Below are positions 53,464 through 63,725 of a stretch of 64,000 bases of DNA, in pieces. The notes under the pieces are model-generated. The model searched no databases. It saw only the letters and a list, made by a program, of their open reading frames with translations, and had not been told where the DNA came from. Position 1 is the first letter of the stretch, and every line of letters begins with the position of its first letter. Origin of the DNA: Alphaproteobacteria bacterium. GTDB taxonomy: Bacteria > Pseudomonadota > Alphaproteobacteria > SHVP01. The position numbers and the translations under genes were made by a program. The DNA lies in contig VGES01000011.1 of assembly GCA_016869765.1 (NCBI GenBank), positions 1 through 64,000 of the forward strand, read 5' to 3'.

Positions 53464-54194
53464 AGCGGTGGGTTCACGAGCTGCGGTCGCTGACCGCGGG
53501 TCTGGCGGGGTTGCTCGTCGTTGCGGGCTGCGCGTCGCCCACCTCGACGAAGAACGAAATCCCCGACCCATTGGAGGGTCTCAACCGCTACGTCTTCAAC
53601 TTGAACGTATTGTTCGATGACGTGCTGTTGCGTCCAACCGCACAAGCCTACCGCGAGGTCGTGCCCGAGTTCGGCCAGCGCGGCATTCGCAACTTCCTCG
53701 ACAATTTGGAAAGCCCGGTAACGCTCGCCAACGATGTCTTTCAGGGCGAATTGACCCGCGCTGGAAACACGACCGCGCGATTCCTGATCAACACCACGGT
53801 GGGGATCGGCGGCGTGTTCGATGTGGCTACGGACGTCGGCTTCGAACGTCACGAGGAAGATTTCGGCCAAACGCTGGGACGCTATGGCGTCGACCATGGC
53901 TTCTACCTGGTGCTGCCGTTGTTCGGACCCTCGAGTGGACGCGACGCGGTCGGTCGCGTCGGTGACTATTTCCTCGACCCATTGAACTACTACGCGCGCA
54001 ACACCGATCGGCGCTGGATTTCGCTCGTCCGCACCGGCGTGAACGCGGTTGATCTGCGGGCACGCAACCTCGATACGCTCGATGACATCGAGCGGACCTC
54101 GACCGACCTCTACGCCACGATTCGCAGCATCTACCGGCAGCGTCGTGCCTCCGAAGTGGCGAACGGGGCCGCCCCGAAGCTGCCCGACGAATAG
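53460..54194 (+). CDS. mlaA: Outer-membrane lipid asymmetry lipoprotein MlaA (VacJ)
   Basis: 244-aa lipoprotein that extracts mislocalised phospholipids from the outer leaflet of the outer membrane. Lipobox VAGC with Cys24 after a signal peptide (LTAGLAGLLVVAG). MlaA signatures: DPLEGLNRYVFNLN, RPTAQAYREVVPEFGQRGIRNFLDNL, GIGGVFDVATDVGFERHEEDFGQTLGRYG and YLVLPLFGPSSGRD. The gene runs directly into mlaC. Its start overlaps the small upstream ORF. Confidence 0.95.
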   Translation: MKRWVHELRSLTAGLAGLLVVAGCASPTSTKNEIPDPLEGLNRYVFNLNVLFDDVLLRPTAQAYREVVPEFGQRGIRNFLDNLESPVTLANDVFQGELTRAGNTTARFLINTTVGIGGVFDVATDVGFERHEEDFGQTLGRYGVDHGFYLVLPLFGPSSGRDAVGRVGDYFLDPLNYYARNTDRRWISLVRTGVNAVDLRARNLDTLDDIERTSTDLYATIRSIYRQRRASEVANGAAPKLPDE

Positions 54195-54207
54195 TCCCGA
54201 GCATCGG

Positions 54208-54825
54208 ATGTCCGCTGGCTTGACGCGTTTCCTCGTCCTGGCTGTGGTCGTGTTGGCCGCAGCCGTCCTGAATTCCCCGACCCGTGCGGCGACACCGTCC
54301 GAGTTCATCGCCAAGCTCGGTGATGACGCCGTTCAGATGCTCGGGAGCAAAGAACTGTCGGATCAACAGAAGGTCGATCAGTTCCGGACCCTGCTCACCA
54401 AGGGGTTCGATGTCGCACTCATCGGCCGGCTGGTGCTCGGCCGAAACTGGCGTACGGCGAGCGATCAGGAGCGCAACGAATACACCAAATTGTTCGAGCA
54501 GTTCATCGTCGACTCCTACGCCTCGCGCCTCGGGCGCTACGGCGGTGAGAGCCTCAAGGTCAAGGGTGCGCGCGCCGACGATGCCGATTTCATCGTCGCG
54601 TCCGACCTGATCCAGCCCAACGGTCCGCCGGTGAAAATCGAGTGGCGCCTTCGCGGCAAGGACCCCGACTACAGAGTGGTCGACATCATCGTCGAGGGCG
54701 TCAGCATGGTGATCACCCAGCGCGACGAGTTCGCGGCCGTCGTGCAGCGCTGCGGTGGCAGGCTCGACTGCCTGTTCGATCGGCTACGCGACAAGAATTT
54801 CGCGGCCGCCTCGGGCAAGAAATAA
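54208..54825 (+). CDS. mlaC: Periplasmic phospholipid-binding protein MlaC (Ttg2-like)
   Basis: 205-aa periplasmic carrier of phospholipids between MlaA and the inner-membrane MlaFEDB importer. Signal peptide MSAGLTRFLVLAVVVLAAAV... with cleavage after TRA; mature region FIAKLGDDAVQMLGSK, FRTLLTKGFDVALIGRLVLGRNW and VVDIIVEGVSMVITQRDEF. Starts 13 bases after mlaA. No MlaFED genes lie in the window, so the inner-membrane part must be elsewhere. Confidence 0.92.
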   Translation: MSAGLTRFLVLAVVVLAAAVLNSPTRAATPSEFIAKLGDDAVQMLGSKELSDQQKVDQFRTLLTKGFDVALIGRLVLGRNWRTASDQERNEYTKLFEQFIVDSYASRLGRYGGESLKVKGARADDADFIVASDLIQPNGPPVKIEWRLRGKDPDYRVVDIIVEGVSMVITQRDEFAAVVQRCGGRLDCLFDRLRDKNFAAASGKK

Positions 54826-54841
54826 CGGGCGACGCGTTCGC

Positions 54842-56524
<1,683 letters not shown>

Positions 56525-56637
56525 GGCTGCCGCCTTTGTCGTACGGCGCGGCTTGTAAACCAGGGGCCTGACGGACTCAACCACGAAGCGCGCCCGGGGT
56601 TGTCGTCGCCAACGAAAGCGGGCACATTCGGTCCCGT

Positions 56638-57507
56638 ATGACGCTCAACGATCGGCCAGCCCCGGGGCCCAACGCCCAGCAAATCGACTTTTGGAACGGC
56701 GAAGAGGGCGAGAAATGGGCGGCCTCCAACCAACGCCTCGACCTGATGCTCGAACCCGTGGGCCGGCATCTCTTGGCTCGGGCGGCCCCGCGACCGGGCG
56801 AATCCGTGCTCGACATCGGTTGCGGCGGTGGCGCGACGTTGCTCGAACTCGCCCGCCACGTCGGGGACTCGGGCCGCGTGACCGGGATCGACATCTCCGG
56901 GCCCCTGCTGGCGATTGCGCGCGAGCGGGCGCAACGGGCCGCGGCTCCGGTGGATATCGTGTTGGCCGACGCCGAGACCCACCCGCTGCCCTCGGAACAG
57001 TTCGACCTCGCGCTCTCTCGTTTCGGAGTCATGTTCTTCGCAAATCCGGCCGCGGCCTTCGCCAACCTGCGGCGCGGGTTGCGCCCGGGCGGACGCTTGA
57101 CGTTCGTGTGCTGGCAGCCGATGGCGCGCAATCCCTGGATGACCGTGCCGCGGGAGGTCGTCATGCGTTATGTCACGCCACCGCCCCGCCCGGACCCTTT
57201 GGCCCCCGGCCCCTTTGCTTTCGCCGATCCGATGCGCGTGCGGAACATTCTCGCGGACGCCGCGTTCGGCGCCTTCCAGATCGAAGCCTTCGATACGGCG
57301 CTTACCGTGGGTGGCGGCACCCTCACGGGGGCGATCATGGCCACCGTCCGCGACGGTCCGATGGCCAACCTGATCGCACCGCTGCCGGCCGAGCGCCAGG
57401 CACAGCTGGAAGCGGATCTCCGCGACGCCTACCAGCCCTTCGTCCGCGACGACGGGACGATCGCGCTACCCGCCGCCTGTTGGGTCGTCACCGCGACCAG
57501 GGCCTAG
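56638..57507 (+). CDS. Class I SAM-dependent methyltransferase
   Basis: 289-aa UbiE/COQ5-like methyltransferase. Motif [53 protein letters not shown] and [17 protein letters not shown]. The final segment [12 protein letters not shown] is common to this subfamily, often annotated as generic methyltransferase. Substrate unknown. Its TAG stop overlaps the convergent hydrolase stop in a CTAG palindrome. Confidence 0.85.
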   Translation: MTLNDRPAPGPNAQQIDFWNGEEGEKWAASNQRLDLMLEPVGRHLLARAAPRPGESVLDIGCGGGATLLELARHVGDSGRVTGIDISGPLLAIARERAQRAAAPVDIVLADAETHPLPSEQFDLALSRFGVMFFANPAAAFANLRRGLRPGGRLTFVCWQPMARNPWMTVPREVVMRYVTPPPRPDPLAPGPFAFADPMRVRNILADAAFGAFQIEAFDTALTVGGGTLTGAIMATVRDGPMANLIAPLPAERQAQLEADLRDAYQPFVRDDGTIALPAACWVVTATRA

Positions 57508-58364
57508 GCTTCGAGGTAGGCATTGATTTCCGCGGCCATAGCCGCGGCCTTGTCCGCCGACGTCGCGTAGGAGTCGTAGCGACCGGTCTTCTTGAGGGTG
57601 GCATGCGGTACGAACGGCACGGTGTTCTTGTCGGCGAGCGTCGGCAGGCCGAGCTTGGCCAGGTCTCCGCACCGGGCGCGCCAATCCTGCGAGAACGACG
57701 CGCGCACGACCAGGTGCTGGGTTCGCGCCGCCTTGAGCACTTCGAGCGTCTTGTCGTGGAGTTCGTCCGCGCTGGGTAAGCCCACGGTGCGCGCGTGGGC
57801 GGCATCGCGTTCGAACCATGGCCAATAGAGCGAGGTGTCGCGGATGAACGTCCAGGTCTTCTGGAACTGCGTGCCGTGACCGTCGAACGCGATCAACGGC
57901 GTGTACCAATCACGCATCTTCTCGACCGGCGGCTCGTCGTAGGGTTGGTCCCACTTCACCTTGTCCTTGGGCCAAGGAAAGATGAACAACCCATCGAGAA
58001 TGTGTTTGCGGATGCGCTTGGGCGCGGCGATCGCCATCTCGATCGACGTATGGGCCCCGACCCGGTTGCCGTAGAGATCGAACCGTTCGAACCCGAGTGC
58101 GGTTGCCGTGCGCAGCAGCATGTCGGCGAACTGCGGTAAGGTCGGGTTGGCCGGCCGCGGTGTCACCGAGTCGCCCGTACCCGGCAGGTCGATGGCATAC
58201 ACCGGCCGCTTGTCCTCGATCTTCTCGATCAAGGGCACGATCCCGAGCGAAGTGCCCGGCGCCACATTGAGGACGATCAGCGGCGGCGCCTTGCGGTCCT
58301 TGCCACCGTAGCGAAAGTGCATCTGGCCCTCGTCGATGTCGACGAAGCCGCGTCGGATCGCCAT
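57504..58364 (-). CDS. Alpha/beta-hydrolase-fold protein lacking a serine nucleophile
   Basis: 286-aa alpha/beta hydrolase fold. The oxyanion-type strand LIVLNVAPGTSLGIVP, PVYAIDLPGTGDS and GFERFDLYGNRVGAHTSIEMA are conserved in place, but the elbow reads GNRVG (residues 99-103) where GxSxG is expected, so no Ser/Cys/Asp nucleophile; no typical C-terminal His motif is evident either. Related proteins with GxHTG elbows occur in several proteobacteria, function unknown. Starts 22 bases after the solute-binding protein gene and probably shares its transcript. Confidence 0.8.
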   Translation of the reverse strand: MAIRRGFVDIDEGQMHFRYGGKDRKAPPLIVLNVAPGTSLGIVPLIEKIEDKRPVYAIDLPGTGDSVTPRPANPTLPQFADMLLRTATALGFERFDLYGNRVGAHTSIEMAIAAPKRIRKHILDGLFIFPWPKDKVKWDQPYDEPPVEKMRDWYTPLIAFDGHGTQFQKTWTFIRDTSLYWPWFERDAAHARTVGLPSADELHDKTLEVLKAARTQHLVVRASFSQDWRARCGDLAKLGLPTLADKNTVPFVPHATLKKTGRYDSYATSADKAAAMAAEINAYLEA

Positions 58365-58386
58365 GACTTCTCCCTCGCGGTCGCGT

Positions 58387-59934
58387 TCAGTTCGCGAACG
58401 TGATCTCGTGATAGTTGATGTACTGATTCTCGTTGCGGAAGCCGACCACGTTGGGTTGCGTGGCGTGGATGTTATTGAACTCGACGAGGAACAGGTTGAT
58501 CGCCTCCTCATGTTGCAATTCGATCAACTGGTGAATCAACGAGCGCCGTTTCTCGACGTCGAACTCGACCAGAATCTGATCGAGGAGCGCCTGTTGCTTG
58601 GGATCGCATATGTAGGGCTTGGTCCCCTTGCCACACGACTGACTCGAGAACGCCGAGGTCGCGTCCATCGACGGACCCGCCGCCCACAGGTTGTGCCACA
58701 CGCCGGAATCCCAGTTCACCGGCAAGAACTTGGCGCGCCAGTCCGGGAACGGGATGGCCCGCACGTTCGAGGTGACGCCGATCTTGCGGAGGTCGGTCGT
58801 GATCTGCTGGAAGATCTCGCCGTCCGCCGGGAACGCCCCGGGCACGGCATCGAAATCGAACGCCAAGTTGGGATGCCCCGCACCGGCGAGGAGTTTCTTC
58901 GCACGCTCCGGATCGTAGGCGTACGGCTTGACGTTGGGATGATAACCGAAGGCGACCGATGCGACGCCCTGGCCCGTCGCGCTGCCACCAACCCCGCTCA
59001 ACAGGTTCTTCACCATGTTCTCTTTGTCGACGCCGTGGTTGAGCGCTTGGCGCACGCGCTTGTCCAGGAACGGCTTGATGTCGACGCCATCCTTGGCGTT
59101 GATCTGGGTGAACCCGAGGGTTAGCACCTGATGCCCTGGCTTGACGTCGATCTTGGCGTTGGCTTGGCGCAGCGCGGCGAGGTTGTCGGGCGCAGCGCCA
59201 AGGATAATGTCGAGTTGGCCCGAGACGAACGCCTGCATGCGGGGCGCGCGCTCGGGCATATCGAAGACCTCAAGATTGCGAATCCGGGGGCGCCGCCAGC
59301 TGTCCTCGAACGCGGTCAGCTTCGCCGAGGCATTGTCGACGAAACTCACCTGACGGTAGGGCCCGGTGCCGACGGGGCGATCTGTGAAGCCCGCGACATC
59401 CGTCCAGGCTTTGGGTTCGATGATGAGCACAATCGCCGCATCGTTGGGCAGAATCGGGTTCGGACGCGCGGTCGTCAGTTCCACGACGTTGCCACCTTTG
59501 GCCTCGACCTTGGTGATGCCGCCGACACGGCTCGAAACCGAGGCGCCCCTGGACTTGCCCTCGTCGGTCTGCAGCCAGGCGAACGTCGCCTGGATCGCCT
59601 GCGGCGTCAGCGCCTCGCCGTTGTGAAACTTGGTAGAGCGCAGCGTGAATTCCCAGGTCGTCGGGCTAGTGTTACGCCAACTGGTGGCGAGTGCCGGCAC
59701 GGTCTGGCCCTTCTCGTTCACGAACGTCATGGCATCGAAGATCGCGTGCCAGGTGAACATCACGGGCGTCGCGAACCCGGTGAACGGGTTGCCTCGCCCC
59801 GGAGGCAGGTCCCACGTTCCAACCCGCAGCGTCCGATCCTGCATCGGCTGGGCGCTCAACGGCGCAGATGCCACCGACCAACCGACGACGGCCAAAGCCG
59901 CCGCCTGAACCAGGCGCCCCGCATGCTTGTTCAT
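58387..59934 (-). CDS. ABC transporter solute-binding protein, family 5, copy 2
   Basis: 515-aa periplasmic binding protein of the SBP_bac_5 (oligopeptide/nickel) type. Signal peptide MNKHAGRLVQAAALAVVGWS... cleaved near LSAQ. Family segments: LRVGTWDLPPGRGNPFTG, PALATSWRNTSPTTWEFTLR, KFHNGEALTPQAIQATF, GTGPYRQVSFVDN and RVRQALNHGVDKENMVK. Ligand unknown. Highly similar to copy 1 at 60748 (shared WRRPRIRNLEV, PGAFPADGEIFQQ, CDPKQQAL). GGGGAGG precedes the ATG and a perfect hairpin precedes that. Confidence 0.92.
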   Translation of the reverse strand: MNKHAGRLVQAAALAVVGWSVASAPLSAQPMQDRTLRVGTWDLPPGRGNPFTGFATPVMFTWHAIFDAMTFVNEKGQTVPALATSWRNTSPTTWEFTLRSTKFHNGEALTPQAIQATFAWLQTDEGKSRGASVSSRVGGITKVEAKGGNVVELTTARPNPILPNDAAIVLIIEPKAWTDVAGFTDRPVGTGPYRQVSFVDNASAKLTAFEDSWRRPRIRNLEVFDMPERAPRMQAFVSGQLDIILGAAPDNLAALRQANAKIDVKPGHQVLTLGFTQINAKDGVDIKPFLDKRVRQALNHGVDKENMVKNLLSGVGGSATGQGVASVAFGYHPNVKPYAYDPERAKKLLAGAGHPNLAFDFDAVPGAFPADGEIFQQITTDLRKIGVTSNVRAIPFPDWRAKFLPVNWDSGVWHNLWAAGPSMDATSAFSSQSCGKGTKPYICDPKQQALLDQILVEFDVEKRRSLIHQLIELQHEEAINLFLVEFNNIHATQPNVVGFRNENQYINYHEITFAN

Positions 59935-60010
59935 GGATTCCTCCCCAGGCGTCGACGAAGGCCGACGCCTGAAAAACCCTAGCGGTCGGCCCCTAGGCCG
60001 GTCAACGCCG

Positions 60011-60682
60011 CTACTCGAAAACCACGCCCGGCAGGCTGCGGAGCTTGTCCTCGCTTTTGCTGCGCTGGTCGTAGGGAACCCCCGAGACCCGCCCGGCCCA
60101 GGACTTTTCGCCGGCGGCTTCGACCTTCGGGATGATCTCGGCGACGCGGTCGCGCGGCACGACGACGACGCCATCGTCGTCGCCCAGGACGAGGTCGCCG
60201 GGATAGACGATGACGCCACCGCAAATGACCGGGCTATTGAGCCAGCCCGGCTTTTCGGCACCACGGTTGCGGTTGACGGTGCCGCGGCAGAAGATCGGTA
60301 GGCCCTCGCGTTCGCGCAGCATCTGGCCGGTCAACACGACGCCGTCGACGACCACGCCGACGCAGCCGTTCTCCTTGGCGCCGCCCGCCATGCTGGCACC
60401 GAAGTTCGAACAGTCGGTGCGACCACCGGCGTCGATTACGAGCACATCGCCCGGCTTGCAGTACTTGGTCGCGACCCGGCTCATGAGCGAGTCGTCGGCG
60501 TATTCCGGTCGAACCGTGAAGGCCGGCCCGCAGATTTTCCAATCCTGCCGCAGCGGCTTGATGGCGCCGGCAACGCACTGCCGCGGGCCTACCTCGATCC
60601 CGGCGAGGCAAACGTGGACCTTTGCGGCACGATCGACCCAGGATTTCTCTGGACGCACGAAGTCCGTGACAACGCGATACAT
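60011..60682 (-). CDS. RraA-like / HMG-aldolase-family protein with atypical active site
   Basis: 223-aa RraA-like fold (demethylmenaquinone methyltransferase family of older annotations; 4-hydroxy-4-methyl-2-oxoglutarate aldolase or RNase E inhibitor). GPAFTVRPEYADDSL and GDVLVIDAGGRTDCSNFG are family regions, then GCVGVVVDGVVLTG: active aldolases have DGxxRD here, and the Arg-Asp pair is replaced by Leu117-Thr118. GLPIFCRGTVNRNRG and PGDLVLGDDDGVVVVP follow. The Arg and metal-ligand Asp are therefore missing. Lies between two solute-binding proteins. Confidence 0.8.
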   Translation of the reverse strand: MYRVVTDFVRPEKSWVDRAAKVHVCLAGIEVGPRQCVAGAIKPLRQDWKICGPAFTVRPEYADDSLMSRVATKYCKPGDVLVIDAGGRTDCSNFGASMAGGAKENGCVGVVVDGVVLTGQMLREREGLPIFCRGTVNRNRGAEKPGWLNSPVICGGVIVYPGDLVLGDDDGVVVVPRDRVAEIIPKVEAAGEKSWAGRVSGVPYDQRSKSEDKLRSLPGVVFE

Positions 60683-60701
60683 GGTCCCTCCGCAAAAGAA
60701 A

Positions 60702-60723
60702 GGGGCAACCGCGCGGTTGCCCC
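60702..60723 (-). terminator. Rho-independent terminator downstream of solute-binding protein copy 1
   Basis: GGGGCAACC (60702-60710) and GGTTGCCCC (60715-60723) with loop GCGC, followed on the minus strand by TTTCTTTT. Strong stem 25 bases past the gene's stop; readthrough to the RraA-like gene would be partial, so the group may be more than one transcript. Confidence 0.8.
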
Positions 60724-60747
60724 TTTTGTGACGAACGCTCGAGGCAC

Positions 60748-62301
60748 TCAGTTCGTGAACGACATCTCGTGGTAGTTGATGAACTGATTGACGTTCTTGA
60801 ATCCCGCGACGTTCTTCTGAGTCGCGTGCAGGTTGGCGAACTGGACCAGGAACAGGTTGATCGCCTCGTCGTGCTGCAACTGGATCAGGTCGTGCAGAAC
60901 CTTTAGGCGTTTCGCCTCGTCGAACTCGCTGCTCGCCTGGTCATAAAGCGCCTGCTGCTTGGGATCGCAGATGTAGGGCTTGCCGCCTTTGAGGCAGGAC
61001 TGATTGAGGATCGCCGCTGTCGCATCCATGGCCGGCGCTGCCCCCCACAGGTTGTGCCACATCGGGCCGTCCCACTGCACCTGGAAGAACTTCGGCAGCC
61101 ATTGCGGGAACTGAACGACGCGGACCTCGGCATTGACGCCGATCCGCTTCAGTTCGGCCGCGGTCTGCTGGAAGATTTCTCCATCCGCCGGGAAAGCCCC
61201 AGGGACGGCCTCCACGATCACCGTACCCGGGATGCCGTTGCCGTATCCCGCTTCGGTCATCAGGCGCTTGGCCCGATCCGGATCATAGGCATAGGGCTTC
61301 ACGTTGGGATTGTGTCCAAAGGCCAGCGTCGAGACGCCCTGTCCCATGGCGATACCGCCGATGCCGCCAAGAAGCCCATCGACCATCGACTGCTTGTTGA
61401 CCGCATGGTTGATCGCCTGGCGCACGCGCTTGTCGGCGAACGGCTTTAGATCGACCCCCTCCTTGGCATTCGTGAATGTAAACGCCCAGGTGAGCACCTG
61501 CTGACCGGGCTGAATGTCGAGATTGGCTCCCATCGCCCGGATCGCCGGCACGTTGTCGGGCGTCAGCCCGAGGACGACATCCATCTGGTTCGACTGGAAG
61601 GCCGCCAACCGGGTCGGCCGTTCCGGCATCGCGCTTACTTCAAGATTGCGGATCCTGGGTCGCCGCCAGCTGTCCTCAGCCGCGGTGAACTTGACGAGAC
61701 CGGCCTGCCAATCGACGATCTTGTAGGACCCCGTGCCCACCGGTTTCTGGGTGAACGCCGCCAAGTCCTTCCACGCCTTCGGCTCGGGGATGAACACGGC
61801 CGCGATGTCGTTGGGCGCAATGGGATTGGGCTTCACGGTCTCGACCACGACGGTGGTCGCGTCGACCTTCTTGATGTCTGCGATCCAGGTGATGCGGCTC
61901 GAGACCGAGGGTCCCTTGGCCTTGCCCTCGTCGGATTTCAGCCAAGCAATGGCTTCAGCTAGGGACTCCGGCCCATTGACCTCGCCGTTGTGGAACTTTG
62001 TGTTGGGTCGCAGCTTGAACTCCCACGTCGTCGGCGACGTGTTGCGCCAACTTGCCGCGAGCGCGGGCTGGGCCTTGCCTTTCTCATCGATGAATGTGAG
62101 CGCATCGAACAGCGGGTGCCAGTAGAACACGCTCGGCGTACCCGTCCCAGTGTAGGGATTGCCGCGCCCGGGCGCCTCGCCCCACTGCGCCACGCGCAGC
62201 GTGCGCTCTTGCAGTGCCTGCGCCGACGCCGGGGCCTGGCTCAAGAGCCCGACGGATAAGGCGGCCGCGCTGGCAGCCGCCAACCACATGGTGCGTTTCA
62301 T
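60748..62301 (-). CDS. ABC transporter solute-binding protein, family 5, copy 1
   Basis: 517-aa SBP_bac_5 protein. Signal peptide MKRTMWLAAASAAALSVGLL, cleavage after ASA. LRVAQWGEAPGRGNPYTG, PALAASWRNTSPTTWEF, KFHNGEVNGPESLAEAI, GTGSYKIVDWQ, RVRQAINHAVNKQSMVDG. Paralogue of copy 2. GGGAGG precedes the ATG. No permease or ATPase genes are in the window, so it is an orphan receptor for an unlinked transporter or a non-transport chaperone. Confidence 0.92.
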   Translation of the reverse strand: MKRTMWLAAASAAALSVGLLSQAPASAQALQERTLRVAQWGEAPGRGNPYTGTGTPSVFYWHPLFDALTFIDEKGKAQPALAASWRNTSPTTWEFKLRPNTKFHNGEVNGPESLAEAIAWLKSDEGKAKGPSVSSRITWIADIKKVDATTVVVETVKPNPIAPNDIAAVFIPEPKAWKDLAAFTQKPVGTGSYKIVDWQAGLVKFTAAEDSWRRPRIRNLEVSAMPERPTRLAAFQSNQMDVVLGLTPDNVPAIRAMGANLDIQPGQQVLTWAFTFTNAKEGVDLKPFADKRVRQAINHAVNKQSMVDGLLGGIGGIAMGQGVSTLAFGHNPNVKPYAYDPDRAKRLMTEAGYGNGIPGTVIVEAVPGAFPADGEIFQQTAAELKRIGVNAEVRVVQFPQWLPKFFQVQWDGPMWHNLWGAAPAMDATAAILNQSCLKGGKPYICDPKQQALYDQASSEFDEAKRLKVLHDLIQLQHDEAINLFLVQFANLHATQKNVAGFKNVNQFINYHEMSFTN

Positions 62302-62474
62302 TTCGTCCTCCCTGCTTGTGGGTAGCGTCGCCCAGTCCCGGGCAACGCCAACCTTGGGTTGAAGCGTAGCATGACAGCGCCCGGCCGCAGAAGCGCGCCC
62401 GATTGACGGAGCGACACCCGCCGTCGCACAGTGCCTCGGCCTTGTGGAGCCGGCCGGCCATTGAGGGGGGTTCG

Positions 62475-63722
62475 ATGCGCTTCCTCGCGGTACTCGCATT
62501 GATGATGGTTTGCGCCGGCGGCGCTTGGGCACAATCGCGCACCACCATCATCGAATATGATGACAAGGGCCGGCCCACCGGTGCCAACACCCGTCAGGGC
62601 GGCAGCAACGCGACGGCCCCTGCCCGCGGGCCTGCGACCAACCGCAACCAGCCCCGCGCGATCGACAACGAGTTGATCGTCACCAATGCACCGGCCGACT
62701 TCGAAAACAGCGTCGGGGGGCTCGGTTTTCGCATCGTCGAGAAGATCGGCCTGCGCGCGCTCGACATGACGGTCTACCGGTTGCGCATCCCACCACAATC
62801 CAACGCCGACGATGCGAAAGCGGCCCTCGGCCGGCGCTACCCGGGCATCGTCGCCGACGTCAATCACCTCTACGATCCCTCGCAGGCCAACGAATCCCTG
62901 CGCAGCGGCAGTTTGGCCCGTGACATGGCGGGCTGGGAGCAGGTGCCGGAGACCTGTGGCAAAGGTCTCAAGCTCGGATCGATCGACGGGTTCGTCGACG
63001 AGAAGCATCCCGCCTTCACCAACCGAACGGTGCGCTTTCGCAACTTCCATCGCGAGAATTTGCCGCCCGGCGCCGCCAGCCATGGCACAGCGGTGGCGGC
63101 CCTCCTGGTCGGCCATCCGGCGAACCGCGGATTCGGGGGATTGTTGCCGGGGGCGACGCTCTACGCCGCCAACATGTTCGAGCAGGATGGCGGGCAGGAT
63201 TCGGGAAATGCGGTGGGATTTCTCAAGGCCCTCGACTGGATGGCCGAAGAAAAGGTCCACGTCGTCAACATGAGCATCGCCGGACCCGATAACACGGTGG
63301 TCAAGCTCGCCGTCGAGAAGGCCAAACGCAACGGCCTCGTCATGGTGGCCGCCGCGGGCAACTGGGGCACCGCCGATCGACCGGCGTTTCCCGGCGCCTA
63401 CCCGGCCGTCATCGCCGTAACCGCAATCGACGACAAGAAACTCGTCTATCAGGACGCCAACCGCGGCGACTACGTGGCGTTCGCGGCCCCGGGCGTGAAG
63501 GTGTGGACGGCGATCCCCGGCGGCGGCAAGTTCCAGAGCGGCACGTCGTTTGCCGCGCCGTTCGTCACCGCCCAGATCGCGCTCGATATCGCCAAGGGGG
63601 CCGAGCGCGATGCCAACGCGATCAAGGCCCGCTACGGCGCAAACGCGCTCGACCTCGGGAAGCCGGGCAAGGACGAGGTGTTCGGCTTCGGCATCATCCG
63701 CACGCCGCCCAAGTGCCAGTAG
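62475..63722 (+). CDS. Exported subtilisin-like serine protease (S8)
   Basis: 415-aa protease with signal peptide MRFLAVLALMMVCAGGAWA. A propeptide-like region (about 65-155, including VEKIGLRALDMTVYRLRIPPQ) is followed by the catalytic domain: Asp in LGSIDGFVDEKHPAF, His in ASHGTAVAALLVG, oxyanion Asn in AAAGNWGTAD and Ser in SGTSFAAPFVTAQ. Catalytic order D-H-S is standard. Secreted or periplasmic. ATG at 62475 is preceded by GAGGGGGG; earlier in-frame ATG lacks a signal peptide. Confidence 0.88.
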   Translation: MRFLAVLALMMVCAGGAWAQSRTTIIEYDDKGRPTGANTRQGGSNATAPARGPATNRNQPRAIDNELIVTNAPADFENSVGGLGFRIVEKIGLRALDMTVYRLRIPPQSNADDAKAALGRRYPGIVADVNHLYDPSQANESLRSGSLARDMAGWEQVPETCGKGLKLGSIDGFVDEKHPAFTNRTVRFRNFHRENLPPGAASHGTAVAALLVGHPANRGFGGLLPGATLYAANMFEQDGGQDSGNAVGFLKALDWMAEEKVHVVNMSIAGPDNTVVKLAVEKAKRNGLVMVAAAGNWGTADRPAFPGAYPAVIAVTAIDDKKLVYQDANRGDYVAFAAPGVKVWTAIPGGGKFQSGTSFAAPFVTAQIALDIAKGAERDANAIKARYGANALDLGKPGKDEVFGFGIIRTPPKCQ

Positions 63723-63725
63723 GCC

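Noticed and set aside
59947-59970. Hairpin considered as terminator of the RraA-like gene
   Set aside because: On the minus strand no T-tract follows it; the A/T run lies on the wrong side.
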